Shown one piece after another: positions 16,911 to 26,277 of a DNA stretch of 53,761 nucleotides. The stretch spans positions 1-53,761 of the forward strand of contig NZ_JAELTP010000031.1 in assembly GCF_016428915.1 (NCBI RefSeq), in the 5' to 3' direction. The notes beneath the pieces were generated by a model. It worked only from the letters and a program-made list of their open reading frames with translations. It did not search any database and was not told where the DNA came from. This DNA is from Pandoraea sp. ASV26. GTDB lineage: Bacteria > Pseudomonadota > Gammaproteobacteria > Burkholderiales > Burkholderiaceae. The stretch's first letter is position 1; every line of letters begins with the position of its first letter. Made by a program: the position numbers and the translations under genes.

Positions 16911-17810
16911 TCACAACGATGAAGCCGCTTTAGCCGCAGCAACCACTAGCGGCACCAGTTCTTTGCGAGCCACACGCTCCGTGTATCTCGACGCCAAGGT
17001 CGAGAGATTAATCGCTGCCACAGGGCGGCCGGCATAATCAAGAACCGGTGCGGAGATGGAGAGGCTGTCCTCATCGAAGCTCTTGGCAGTCAGCGAGTAT
17101 CCCGTTTCACCGATAGCACCGAGCATGGCAAGGATATCCTCGTCGCTCTGCCCTCCGAATCTTGCGCGTGCGGCATCTGGAAGGCGAGCGATCATGGCGC
17201 GCAACTCCGCCTCGCCACGTCGGCACAATAAGACTTGGCCGGACGAAGAAGACAGCGCCGCGAACCGGCTTCCCACCGACAGTGTGATCGATGCCAGATG
17301 CACGCTGGGGATGTTGCCGATGACAACGATCTCGTCTCCATCGAGCTCGACCCACGAGACTGTTTCGCGTGTGTCCTTTGCCAACTGCGACAGCAAAGGA
17401 TAGCTGCGTTCGAGCGCAGCATTCGCGCCGATCATGCCGTGCACAAATCGAAACACCTTGGCGGAAACGGAATAGAGCTTGGAGGCGGGGTCGCGTCGCA
17501 AGTATCCGAGCCTGTGCAAGGTGTAGACGAAGCGCTGCGTTGCACTACGCCCTAGCCCGCTCATCTCGGTGATGTCCGCAATCGACAGTTGCTGACTCGA
17601 CTGATCGAACGCCTCGAGCACACGCATCGCCTTGGCGACCGAGGCCACATAAAGCCGCTCGTCCAGCTCAACGTCCTCTGATATCGGCAGGTTCAAGTTC
17701 TCGCCTCCTCGCAAAAGTCGAGCGAGCTTCTCATCCGGCGTCCCGGCCCTCGCCCGCCGCTTAGCAGACGAGTCCCGAACTGATCCAGCGCAGGCGCGGG
17801 TAAACCACAC
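16911..17810 (-). CDS. IclR-family transcriptional regulator
   Basis: 299 codons from a GTG at 17810; the first 45 residues look atypical, and the conserved part begins near LYVASVAKAMRVLEAFD. HTH: LSIADITEMSGLGRSATQRF; effector domain with SWVELDGDEIVVIGNI, LPDAARARFGG and the late segment SLSISAPVLDYAGRPVAAIN. It is divergent from an acyl-CoA ligase gene, and a 35-bp dyad lies between them. IclR regulators commonly control acid catabolic operons, in line with these neighbours. The true start may be inside the annotated frame. Confidence 0.88.
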   Translation of the reverse strand: MWFTRACAGSVRDSSAKRRARAGTPDEKLARLLRGGENLNLPISEDVELDERLYVASVAKAMRVLEAFDQSSQQLSIADITEMSGLGRSATQRFVYTLHRLGYLRRDPASKLYSVSAKVFRFVHGMIGANAALERSYPLLSQLAKDTRETVSWVELDGDEIVVIGNIPSVHLASITLSVGSRFAALSSSSGQVLLCRRGEAELRAMIARLPDAARARFGGQSDEDILAMLGAIGETGYSLTAKSFDEDSLSISAPVLDYAGRPVAAINLSTLASRYTERVARKELVPLVVAAAKAASSL

Positions 17811-17847
17811 CTTTGCGATGAATAATCTCGCGACTAGGATTCAATGA

Positions 17848-17882
17848 AATTGGCATGTAATTTTGATAATTACATGCCAATT
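17848..17882. promoter_or_regulatory. Long dyad operator between IclR gene and acyl-CoA ligase operon
   Basis: AATTGGCATGTAATT and its exact complement AATTACATGCCAATT flank a 5-base centre TTGAT. The 15-bp perfect arms and divergent location make this the likely IclR operator. The position also excludes an upstream ATG-like start of the ligase at 17863. Confidence 0.75.
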
Positions 17883-17961
17883 ATACGAATTCCGATGTCA
17901 AACGCAAGCGGCGTCGAAATTCATGCTCATCCCCCTTTCGACATCTTTTCTGTTACTGCCC

Positions 17962-19572
17962 ATGAGTCAGCCCACGCCCGCGCTTAGCACACACGTCGAC
18001 ATCGCTCCGGTGCCGGACGAAACCATTGCTGCCGCCCTCGCACGCCGTGCGGCAACCGAGCCCGAAGCCGTCTACTGCCGGTTTCAAGACGAAGTCATGA
18101 CGCTTGGCGAACTCGCGTTGCGGGTAGATCGCCTGGCCAACGCACTGATTTCACATGGGTTGCGCCACGGCGACCGTGTGGCGCTAATGTTGCCCAGCCA
18201 TCCCGATCACCTCGTGGCCATCTTCGCATTGGCAAAACTGGGGCTGGTACGTGTACCGGTCAACGTGCATCTCGTCGGCGCATCGCTCTCCCATCTTTTC
18301 GACCATCTTGCGCCCAAAGCCTTGATCGCCGACCGGCGCTATGCCGAGTCGCTCGGCAATGAAATCGACAAGGTCGACCAGACCTTCTGGCGCGACGACG
18401 TTTTTGCAAGCCGAACCGAGACGACCCACCACGCCGCACCGACCGCCGCATCGACCGCCGTCATCCCCGACGACATCCTTGCCCTCACCCCCAGTTCGGG
18501 CACCACGGGTGCGCCCAAGGGCGTGCTCAAGTCCGACCGCACCCTTCGCGCAGGTGCGATGGCCATCCTGAGGCTGACCGGTGCGCAACCCGGTGACACA
18601 TTCCTGCTCTGGGAGGCGCTCCACCACGGCGCTGGCGTTGCTGTTGCGATATCCGCGCTGCTTGGCGGAACGCAACTGGCAATGGTCGAGCGCTTTAGTG
18701 CGTCGCGTTTCTGGGACGACGCGCGGCGTTACGGCGTTACGCACATCCACTATCTCGGAAGCGTTTTGCCGATGTTGCTCAATCAGCCTGCGCGAGACAA
18801 CGATCGGGAACACAGCGTGCGCATTGCCTGGGGCGGTGGCTGCCCGGCCGAATTGTGGACGTCCTTTTCGCAACGCTTCGGCGTGGAGATGCGTGAAGGC
18901 TATGGCCTTTCGGAACTGACCACCTTCGTGACCGTCAATCCGGATGGACCTGCCGGCTCCATCGGCAAGCCGCTCACCTACTTCGACGTGGCGCTCACCG
19001 ACGAGAGCGGGCACCCGGTGGCGACAGGCGAAATCGGTGAAATCACCGTACGTGGTCGCGTGCCCGGACTTGGCTTTCTTGGCTATTTCCGCAATGCCGA
19101 GGCGGAAGCGTCGGCGCGGCGCGGCGATTGGTTCCTGACCGGAGACCTTGCGCGCCAGGATGCGGATGGCTATCTGTACTTCGCAGGACGGCGCAAAGAC
19201 ATGGTGCGGCGTCGCGGTATCAATATCGCTGCGTGGGAAGTCGAGCGTGTGTTCGCGGAGCATCCGGCGATCGAAGAAACCGCGCTCGTCGCGGTGCCGT
19301 CTGCCCTCGGGGAAGACGAACTAAAGCTGTTCGTAAGACTTCGGGCGGGCCACGATCTGGCACCTCTCGAGCTGATCCAGTGGTGCGAACCGCGCATGCC
19401 CTACTTCCAGATTCCGCGCTACGTCAGTTTCATCGACGAATTCCCGAAAACGCCGACCCAACGCATCCGCAAGAACGAACTCGCGCGCTCCGTCGAGGGC
19501 GTGTGGGATCTCGAGGCCTCCGGATACACATTGGCAAAAGCGCGCACGAACGACAGGGGGCGCCATGCCTGA
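17962..19572 (+). CDS. AMP-forming acyl-CoA synthetase/ligase
   Basis: 536 residues from ATG 17962 (MSQPTPALSTHVD). The AMP-binding signature TPSSGTTGAPKGVLKS, the GYGLSELTTF motif, the TGDLARQDADGYLYFAGRRKDM hinge (20-residue core GDLARQDADGYLYFAGRRKD) and a C-terminal PRYVSFIDEFPKTPTQRIRK lysine segment show an intact adenylating enzyme. It activates a carboxylic acid as CoA ester in the cytoplasm; the closest families act on carnitine-, crotonobetaine- or aryl-type acids. It overlaps the enoyl-CoA hydratase by 8 bases. Confidence 0.9.
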   Translation: MSQPTPALSTHVDIAPVPDETIAAALARRAATEPEAVYCRFQDEVMTLGELALRVDRLANALISHGLRHGDRVALMLPSHPDHLVAIFALAKLGLVRVPVNVHLVGASLSHLFDHLAPKALIADRRYAESLGNEIDKVDQTFWRDDVFASRTETTHHAAPTAASTAVIPDDILALTPSSGTTGAPKGVLKSDRTLRAGAMAILRLTGAQPGDTFLLWEALHHGAGVAVAISALLGGTQLAMVERFSASRFWDDARRYGVTHIHYLGSVLPMLLNQPARDNDREHSVRIAWGGGCPAELWTSFSQRFGVEMREGYGLSELTTFVTVNPDGPAGSIGKPLTYFDVALTDESGHPVATGEIGEITVRGRVPGLGFLGYFRNAEAEASARRGDWFLTGDLARQDADGYLYFAGRRKDMVRRRGINIAAWEVERVFAEHPAIEETALVAVPSALGEDELKLFVRLRAGHDLAPLELIQWCEPRMPYFQIPRYVSFIDEFPKTPTQRIRKNELARSVEGVWDLEASGYTLAKARTNDRGRHA

Positions 19573-20344
19573 ACTGATTGTCGAAACGGTTAGCCCCGGT
19601 GTCGTCGCCCTCCGGATCAATCGCCCTGAGAAGCGTAATGCCTGCAATCAGGCGGTGTGGCAAGGCATTGCCGACACCGTCAGCGGGCTTGCTCAGCGCG
19701 ATGACACGCGGGCCGTGATCCTGACGGGCTCGGGTGCACACTTCTGCGCAGGAGACGACATCGTTGCCTACAACGCCGCGAAAACGTCGCCTGGCGCCGC
19801 GCAACAGCATCGCGATGCCATTCAGGCCGCATACAGTGCGTTGCTTGGCGCGCCATTCCCGGTACTCGCGGCAATACGTGGCGCATGCGTTGGCGGTGCG
19901 GTCAGCCTAGCCATGTGTTGCGACTTTCGTATCGCCCACACGTCGGCGCGGGTGTCGATCCCCGCCGCAAAACTGAGCCTTGTCTACCCGACCGACCATG
20001 TTCAACGTCTCGTGCATCTGGTTGGCCTATCGGCAGCGCGGCGCTGGTTGTACACGGCCGAGTTCGTCCACGCACAGTGGGCGATGCACGCGGGCTTCTT
20101 CGATCTCATTACCGACGGCGATGTCGTTGAAGCGGCACTGGTATTTGCCGGGCCGATGCTCGACAAGGCGCCGCTGTCGTTGCGCGGAAGCAAGATGCAG
20201 CTCAATGCCATCAGTACCAACACGCTCCCGGATGTACGCGACGCCATCGAACGGCAGATCGCAAGCATCGAGGATTCCGAGGACTACCGCGAAGCCGTGC
20301 GGTCGTTCCGCGAAAAATCGATACCACGGTTCACCGGACGCTGA
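19565..20344 (+). CDS. Enoyl-CoA hydratase/isomerase family protein
   Basis: 259 residues, crotonase fold: PEKRNACNQAVWQGI, the oxyanion-hole segments GSGAHFCAGDDIVAY and AIRGACVGGAVSLAMCCDFRIA, then PAAKLSLVYPTDHVQRLVHL. One catalytic Glu position is occupied by Ala/Lys-type residues in PAAKLSL, so hydratase activity is less certain than for canonical crotonases; isomerase or thioester hydrolase activity is possible. Start overlaps the ligase stop by 8 bases (translational coupling). Substrate is probably the CoA ester made by the ligase. Confidence 0.88.
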   Translation: MPELIVETVSPGVVALRINRPEKRNACNQAVWQGIADTVSGLAQRDDTRAVILTGSGAHFCAGDDIVAYNAAKTSPGAAQQHRDAIQAAYSALLGAPFPVLAAIRGACVGGAVSLAMCCDFRIAHTSARVSIPAAKLSLVYPTDHVQRLVHLVGLSAARRWLYTAEFVHAQWAMHAGFFDLITDGDVVEAALVFAGPMLDKAPLSLRGSKMQLNAISTNTLPDVRDAIERQIASIEDSEDYREAVRSFREKSIPRFTGR

Positions 20345-20400
20345 CCGGATCGCGTTGCACACTACATAACACCCCACACCTCACCAAGCGGAGAGTTAAC

Positions 20401-21465
20401 ATGAGCAATACTCACAGTCGTCAGCGCCGCGCCGTTGTCCAATCGATTGGCGGACTCGTTGCAGCGGGATTACTTTTGCCGGCAGCGCGCGCGCAAAGTG
20501 ACAAACGCATCGTCGTCAGCGATCCCGGAGGACCGTATGCGCTCGCCTATCGCAACGCCTTTTACGATCCCTTCGAGAAGGCCACTGGGATTCGCGTAAT
20601 CAACATTGCGCGTGAGTCGCAGCCGCTGGCGCAGTTCTCCGCGATGGTGAAAACAAAGAACTTCATGTGGGATGTCACGACGCTGACCCTGTCCGCCGAT
20701 GTGTTACCGCTTGAGCAGCAGGGCTTCCTCGAACCGATCGGTCTGGACATTGCGCAATTCCCCGGCATGCTGCCAGACGCGGTGCGCCCCGATTGGCTCG
20801 GCGTCAACGTGTATGGCACTGTCCTGGCGTATCGCAAAGACAAGTACGGTGCAACGGGCCCGTCGAGTCTTCGCGATATGTGGGACGTCGCCCGCTTTCC
20901 CGGCCGACGGTCCTTGCGCAGAAGTCCGGTCGACTCGCTCGAACAAGCCTTGCTGGCCGATGGCGTGCCGCGCGACAAGCTCTATCCGCTCGACGTTGAC
21001 CGTGCATTCCGCAGTCTCGACAAGATCAAACCGCATGTCGCCGTATGGTGGAGCACGGGTGCCCAGGCCTCACAACTATTGCAAAACGGCGACGTGGATC
21101 AAATCATCACATGGAGCTCTCGCGCGCAGTCGGCAATCGAGAGTGGCGCGCCGGTGGGGATCGTCTGGAACGACGCAACCTATGCGATTGAAGGATGGGG
21201 CATTCCCAAGGGCTCGCCGCGTGCCGAGTTGGCAAAGTCGTTCGTGCGATTCTGCGCGGACCCAGAACGCCAGTCGGTGCTGACCAAGTTTGTCGCTGCC
21301 GGGCCAACGAACCGGGATGCCTTCAAGTTCATCGATCCCGCTCGCGCGGCCCTCCTGCCCACGTCCGCACAAAACGTCAAACTGGCGGTCAATCAGAATG
21401 CGGCATGGTGGGACAAAAACCGACGAGCCGTCACAGAACGCTTCAACAACTGGCTGATCGGATAG
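20401..21465 (+). CDS. ABC transporter periplasmic substrate-binding protein (PotD/Fe-type family 1)
   Basis: 354 residues. N-terminal signal RQRRAVVQSIGGLVAAGLLL, with a likely cut after PAARA; the twin arginine hints at Tat export. The mature part shows SDPGGPYALAYRNAFYDPFEKATGI and IIWSSRAQSAIE-like features of polyamine/iron family-1 binding proteins, and ends with WWDKNRRAVTERFNNWL. It is separated from the ECH gene by 56 bases with GGAGAG before the start. No permease or ATPase gene follows; only a stub at 21500-21586 is seen, so the transporter is incomplete here. Confidence 0.85.
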   Translation: MSNTHSRQRRAVVQSIGGLVAAGLLLPAARAQSDKRIVVSDPGGPYALAYRNAFYDPFEKATGIRVINIARESQPLAQFSAMVKTKNFMWDVTTLTLSADVLPLEQQGFLEPIGLDIAQFPGMLPDAVRPDWLGVNVYGTVLAYRKDKYGATGPSSLRDMWDVARFPGRRSLRRSPVDSLEQALLADGVPRDKLYPLDVDRAFRSLDKIKPHVAVWWSTGAQASQLLQNGDVDQIITWSSRAQSAIESGAPVGIVWNDATYAIEGWGIPKGSPRAELAKSFVRFCADPERQSVLTKFVAAGPTNRDAFKFIDPARAALLPTSAQNVKLAVNQNAAWWDKNRRAVTERFNNWLIG

Positions 21466-21499
21466 TCTCAACGCGCTACGCTTACGCCCCGGACTGTGT

Positions 21500-21586
21500 A
21501 TGAAATATCGCGACGGCACTGCTGGCCAATGGATCCGCTCTCGCTTCGCGCAACGCTTACGCTGGCTCCGCGGGCTACGCAATTGA
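21500..21586 (+). pseudogene. Stub of a permease-like gene after the binding protein
   Basis: ATG 21500 opens a frame of 28 residues: MKYRDGTAGQWIRSRFAQRL and RWLRGLRN, resembling the basic cytoplasmic N terminus of an ABC permease, then a stop. The position just after a substrate-binding gene is where a permease is expected. The remaining 240 bases to 21825 contain only a minus-strand terminator. Confidence 0.35.
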
Positions 21587-21658
21587 GCATGGTGACTACG
21601 AGAACGGCGCTTTTCTCCTAAGTCAACGGCGCGCAAGTCTCGCCGCAAGCGCTTGCGC

Positions 21659-21682
21659 AAAAAAATGCCCGCCGAAGCGGGC
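21659..21682 (-). terminator. Intrinsic terminator downstream of ackA
   Basis: On the minus strand GCCCGC-TTCG-GCGGGC is followed by seven U. It lies about 145 bases after the ackA stop (21826) and would end the xfp - small ORF - ackA transcript. Confidence 0.7.
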
Positions 21683-21825
21683 TGAATTCCCAATTCGCTC
21701 GGGTCCAGGACGGGGCCGTTACCTGACTCGAGTTGCCGGATGTCCGGCAATATCGGGATGGGGAGGCGTCACAGCATCTAGGGTCTGTATCGCCTGTCTT
21801 GACACCAAACTTCTGTGAACTCCCG

Positions 21826-22998
21826 TCAAATGAGCGCAAGCGTGTGTTGGGCGATCATCAGTTCCTCGTTGGTCGGGATGACCCAGACGGAGACGTCACT
21901 CTGGGCGGTGGATATGCGCGGCCCGCCGGCCGCGTTCGCCTCGGTATCGAGCTTTATGCCGAGCCACGCTAGTTGGGTGCAAAGTGCCGCGCGCACCGGC
22001 GCTGAGTTTTCGCCAATCCCGGCGGTGAAGACCAAGGCGTCCAGGCCACCGAGCACGGCAACATAGGCGCCGACGTACTTGGTCATCGCATATACGAAGC
22101 ACTCGATCGCAGCACTCGCGCGCGGATCCGTGCTCGCCTGCAATACCCGAATGTCGCTGCTGATGCCCGACAGCCCGAGCAAGCCGGAGCGTTCGTATAA
22201 CATCTTCTCGAGCGTTACATCGTCAAAGCGTTGGCAACGCAGCAGGTAGAACAGCGCGCCCGGAGGCAAGTCACCCGAGCGCGTCGCCATCGGCAGTCCG
22301 GACACGCTGGAGAACCCCATCGTGGTCTCCACGCTCCTTCCCTCCAGCAAGGCGCACATGCTGGCACCGCCCCCGAGATGAGCGACGATCACACGTCGTG
22401 CCGCCGGCGCGAATCCCGGCACTTGCCGCGAGATATAGTCATACGAGATTCCGTGATAGCCCCAGTGGCGTATGCCTGCGTCGCGCACGTCCTGAGGAAG
22501 CGCATATGTCTGCGCGACTTCCGGCATCGTGCGATGGAACGAAGAATCGAAGCACGCGACCTGAGGCAGCCCAGGGAAGGCCTCGGCGAAGACGCGGGCG
22601 CCGTGCACGTTGACAGACTGGTGGAAAGGCTCCATCGCGGCCAGCGCGTCGAGATAGTCCAGGACATCGCCGTCGATATGGACCGGCGCATTGAACCGCG
22701 TTCCTCCGAGTACTACCCGGTGCCCGGCAGCGACCACGTTCGTATCGGCAAGGTTGGCTTCGAGCCACGCGACGATGAAGGACATCGCGGTCCGGTGGTC
22801 GATGGCGTGGCCCTCCCCCCATTCATGCGCATCGCACGCCTTGCCAGCCGCATTCTTGACGACGAAATGCGGATTGCCGAGCATGCCGTCGATGCGGCCC
22901 GCGCAAAGGACCGAGAGCGCGTGCCCGGCATCGATGCAATAGGCGGCGAACTTCAGGCTGGTCGATCCTGCGTTAAACACTACAATCGCCCGTTTCAT
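21826..22998 (-). CDS. ackA: Acetate kinase
   Basis: 390 residues, full length. N-terminal VFNAGSTSLKFA phosphate-binding motif, catalytic HHR-type segment replaced by GHRVVLGG with the family His, CFDSSFHRTMPEVA, GYHGISYDYISRQ, and the IVAHLGGGASMCA and FTAGIGENS nucleotide motifs. It makes ATP and acetate from acetyl phosphate. The phosphoketolase that produces acetyl phosphate is just upstream on the same strand, with a 48-residue ORF between them, so the pair forms a phosphoketolase-acetate bypass. Confidence 0.94.
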   Translation of the reverse strand: MKRAIVVFNAGSTSLKFAAYCIDAGHALSVLCAGRIDGMLGNPHFVVKNAAGKACDAHEWGEGHAIDHRTAMSFIVAWLEANLADTNVVAAGHRVVLGGTRFNAPVHIDGDVLDYLDALAAMEPFHQSVNVHGARVFAEAFPGLPQVACFDSSFHRTMPEVAQTYALPQDVRDAGIRHWGYHGISYDYISRQVPGFAPAARRVIVAHLGGGASMCALLEGRSVETTMGFSSVSGLPMATRSGDLPPGALFYLLRCQRFDDVTLEKMLYERSGLLGLSGISSDIRVLQASTDPRASAAIECFVYAMTKYVGAYVAVLGGLDALVFTAGIGENSAPVRAALCTQLAWLGIKLDTEANAAGGPRISTAQSDVSVWVIPTNEELMIAQHTLALI

Positions 22999-23040
22999 TA
23001 CGTGTCAACCCTCGATCCATCGATGCCGGCAGCATTTCCG

Positions 23041-23187
23041 TTACTGACCACGTTTCCTGCGCTGGATATCTTCTCCAACGGATTTGAACCGCGCCTCCTC
23101 CATTGCCGGTTGATGCGCATACCGATAAAACGAGACACCGAAGATAACGCCGAGCCCGACTACGATTCCCCACATTGCAGAAGTCAT
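23041..23187 (-). CDS. Small membrane protein (48 residues) between xfp and ackA
   Basis: Start ATG 23187 with GAGAGGA ribosome site 6 bases upstream. The product begins MTSAMWGIVVGLGVIFGVSF, one membrane helix, followed by a basic/acidic tail FKSVGEDIQRRKRGQ. Single-span, cytoplasmic-tail layout resembles small accessory subunits of membrane enzymes (CydX-like size), but I do not recognise the family. Flanked by phosphoketolase and acetate kinase genes on the same strand. Confidence 0.55.
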   Translation of the reverse strand: MTSAMWGIVVGLGVIFGVSFYRYAHQPAMEEARFKSVGEDIQRRKRGQ

Positions 23188-23361
23188 ATATGTCCTCTCG
23201 AAAGTTGATGCGTGAACTGTGAGCTCGCGCACTCTCGAACATTGAGGCGCCAGTTTGCGACGACCTATAAAGCCAGGAGATGTCAGCGAACTTCCGGCAA
23301 ACGACATCCGCACGGCGACAATGGGAGCGTCTCGGGACACGTTGAAGTCAACGGCCGGCGC

Positions 23362-25752
23362 TCACTTCGGCCCGCCCCAGGTCCAGTTGCGAATCTCTGG
23401 AGGATCAATGCCCTCGGCATGCGCATAGGCCAAATGTTCGATAATCCGCGCGCGCCACGCTTCTTTGACATGGTCCCCCACGCCGTGAAGACGCGGAACC
23501 CGGTCGATCACATCGATTGCCAACGAGAATCGATCGACCTGATTGATGATCGCCAGCTCGAGCGGCGTATTGATATTGCCTTTCTCCCGATAGCCGTGAA
23601 CATGCATGTTGTGGTGGTTGTTGCGGGCGTAGCTCAGCTTGTGGATCAGGTTGGGATAGGAGTGGAAGTTAAAGATAACGGGCTTGTCGGTGGTAAACAG
23701 CGAGTCGAAATCGCGCTCGGACAGGCCATGAGGATGGTCAGTCGCAGGCATCAGCCGGAACAGATCGACCACATTGACAAACCGGATCTTGAGATCGGGG
23801 AACGACGCCTTCAACAACGCCACCGCGGCAAGCGACTCCATGGTCACAATGTCGCCCGCGCAGGCCATCACGACATCGGGCTCGCAACCCTGGTCAGTCG
23901 ACGCCCAATCCCAGATGCCGATGCCTTTCGTGCAATGCGTCACGGCGCTCGCCATGTCGAGGTAGACCAGGTGCGTCTGCTTGTCGGCCACGATCACGTT
24001 GACATAGTCGCGAGAGCGCAGGCAGTGATCGGCAACGCTGAGCAGGCAATTCGCGTCGGGCGGCAGGTAGATCCGCACGACGTCGGGGCTCTTGTTGGTG
24101 ACGATGTCGAGAAAGCCCGGGTCCTGATGCGTGAATCCGTTGTGGTCCTGACGCCAGACGAGCGACGTGATTAGCAGATTGATCGACGGCACGGGCTGGC
24201 GCCAACGCAGCTCTCGCTTCGACTTTTCGAGCCACTTGGCATGCTGATTGAACATCGAGTCGATCACATGGACGAACGCTTCGTAGGTGGCGAACAGGCC
24301 ATGCCGCCCTGTCAAGACATAACCTTCGAACCATCCCTCCAGGGTGTGCTCGCTGAGCATTTCCATGACGCGGCCGTCGACCGCGAGTTCGCCGCCGTCG
24401 GCGTCATCGGGGATCATTTGCGCGAGCCATGTTTTTGGGGATGCTTCGTAGATGGCGGTGAGTCGATTGCTCGCCGTTTCGTCTGGCCCGAAAACGCGGA
24501 AGCGGGTCATGTTGCGGCGCATGATATCGCGCAGGAATGTCGCCAGAACGGCGGTGGGCGACACATAGTCTGTCGCCGGCTCAGTCATTGTCACGGCGTA
24601 ATCACGAAACGGCGGCATGTCCAATGCCTTGCATAACAATCCGCCGTTCGCGTGCGGATTGGCGCTGATACGACGCGCACCGGACGGCGCCAGCTCACGT
24701 AATGACGCGACCAGTCGACCCTGCGCGTCGAAGAGCGTCTCCGGCGAATAGTCTCGCATCCAGTGTTCGACCAGCTTCAGGCTCACGTCGTTGGTGGCAG
24801 CGTCAGGCACGGGTACCTGATGCGCTCGCCAGGATCCCTCGACTTTGTGTCCGTCCAGTTCTCGGGGACCTGTCCAGCCCTTGGGCGATCGCAACACGAT
24901 CATCGGCCATCGCGGCCGACTCGTGTCGCCGCACGCGCGCGCATGCTGCTGTATCGATCGAATCTCCGCGATGCACGTCGCCAAGGTGTCGGCCATTTTC
25001 CGGTGCATTGCCGCCGGCTCATCGCCCTCTACGAAGTACGGCCGATGGCCGTAGCCGGTCAGCAGCGCTTCGAGTTCTTCGTGTGGGATGCGCGCGAGCA
25101 CCGTTGGGTTGGCGATCTTGTAGCCATTCAGATGCAGGACGGGCAGGACTGCGCCATCGCGAATCGGATTGAGGAACTTGTTGGAATGCCATGAAGTCGC
25201 CAGCGGGCCGGTTTCGGCCTCGCCGTCACCGATCATCACGGCGACGATCAGATCCGGGTTGTCGAACGCGGCGCCGTAGCCGTGCGACAAGCTATAGCCC
25301 AGTTCGCCGCCTTCGTGAATCGAACCGGGGGTTTCCGGTGTGCAATGCGATCCGATGCCACCGGGAAACGAGAACTGGCGGAAAAAGCGCTGCATGCCCT
25401 GCTCGTCTTCGCTGCACTCGGGATAGATTTCCGAGTAATGACCTTCAAGGTAGCCGTTGGCCAATGTTGCCGGGGCACCATGGCCTGGGCCTGCGAGGTA
25501 CATGACGTTGAGGTCGAGTTGCTTAATCAGCCGGTTCAGATGGACCAGCAGGAAACTCTGTCCGGGATCGGAACCCCAGTGGCCCAGTAACCGCTTTTTG
25601 ATATGTTCCGGCTTTAGCGGCTCTCGCAAGAGGGGATTGCTGCTCAGATAGATCATGCCGGCGGCGAGATAATTGCAGGCGTGCCAATAGCGATCCATCC
25701 TGCTTAATTCATCGTCGGTGACGTCTGGCAAACGGACGCTGTCTTCAGCCAT
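23362..25752 (-). CDS. xfp: Phosphoketolase (Xfp)
   Basis: 796 residues from ATG 25752 (GGAG 8 bases upstream). All family marks are present: [31 protein letters not shown], the thiamine-diphosphate segment [43 protein letters not shown], and the C-terminal [17 protein letters not shown]. It splits xylulose 5-phosphate (and possibly fructose 6-phosphate) with phosphate to acetyl phosphate plus a sugar phosphate. Next to ackA, zwf and pgi in the window, it suggests a pentose-phosphate / phosphoketolase shunt with ATP gain. Confidence 0.95.
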   Translation of the reverse strand: MAEDSVRLPDVTDDELSRMDRYWHACNYLAAGMIYLSSNPLLREPLKPEHIKKRLLGHWGSDPGQSFLLVHLNRLIKQLDLNVMYLAGPGHGAPATLANGYLEGHYSEIYPECSEDEQGMQRFFRQFSFPGGIGSHCTPETPGSIHEGGELGYSLSHGYGAAFDNPDLIVAVMIGDGEAETGPLATSWHSNKFLNPIRDGAVLPVLHLNGYKIANPTVLARIPHEELEALLTGYGHRPYFVEGDEPAAMHRKMADTLATCIAEIRSIQQHARACGDTSRPRWPMIVLRSPKGWTGPRELDGHKVEGSWRAHQVPVPDAATNDVSLKLVEHWMRDYSPETLFDAQGRLVASLRELAPSGARRISANPHANGGLLCKALDMPPFRDYAVTMTEPATDYVSPTAVLATFLRDIMRRNMTRFRVFGPDETASNRLTAIYEASPKTWLAQMIPDDADGGELAVDGRVMEMLSEHTLEGWFEGYVLTGRHGLFATYEAFVHVIDSMFNQHAKWLEKSKRELRWRQPVPSINLLITSLVWRQDHNGFTHQDPGFLDIVTNKSPDVVRIYLPPDANCLLSVADHCLRSRDYVNVIVADKQTHLVYLDMASAVTHCTKGIGIWDWASTDQGCEPDVVMACAGDIVTMESLAAVALLKASFPDLKIRFVNVVDLFRLMPATDHPHGLSERDFDSLFTTDKPVIFNFHSYPNLIHKLSYARNNHHNMHVHGYREKGNINTPLELAIINQVDRFSLAIDVIDRVPRLHGVGDHVKEAWRARIIEHLAYAHAEGIDPPEIRNWTWGGPK

Positions 25753-26277
25753 ATGGACGCTCCAGGGGATTTTGTTCCATTGGGGTAGCAAAGGCTCATC
25801 AATCTGTCGCGGCCCATCTAATGGCTACCTGCCGCCTACCACCGGGGTAGGCATTAGCACTTTGCGGCGTTGGCCCCGACGCTGTCCGTCCGGTATCGCA
25901 CATTACATCGACGGTCTTTTGCCATCGAGCCCGGCCCTTGTCCGAGGTGGCGGCGTCAGCTTGCAGATCATTGGGGGCATATCGCTGTGCAGCGGGAAAA
26001 CCCCCTACGTCCGGCTGCCGTTCACCATGGCCCGCCACCGATCACTGAACGCTAGCGTACAGATCACGCATGTCCGATGTGCCATGTTTTTCCCCATCCT
26101 GTTGGCGCGCCTGACTGCGGTCGACAGTTTGCGCGGCCCCTAACTCAAGGGCCGGCATGACGAAATGAAGCCGTGAACCCTACCCTTCCCGCTCTTTCGT
26201 CGATGTCAGCGATCCTCGTGCAGGTGTCGCCCATTTTGTTGCTCAGGCATCGCAAGGACAGAGGGAGAGGACACATC
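25753..26277. other. 525-bp divergent intergenic region between xfp and the P-type ATPase
   Basis: No gene is supported here. It should contain both promoters. The clearest element is the dyad at 25834-25852. Near the ATPase end, GGGAGAGG precedes the ATG at 26278. I saw no FNR/ANR-type TTGAT-N4-ATCAA site. Confidence 0.5.
25834..25852. promoter_or_regulatory. Dyad upstream of xfp
   Basis: GCCTACC-ACCGG-GGTAGGC, perfect 7-bp arms, about 85 bases upstream of the xfp start. The TACC half-sites resemble response-regulator heptamers, but no specific factor can be named. Confidence 0.4.

Noticed and set aside
16911-17810. IclR start at GTG 17810 as evidence of a long N-terminal extension domain
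   Set aside because: The first 45 residues are low-complexity and Arg-rich; an internal start is more likely than a new domain.
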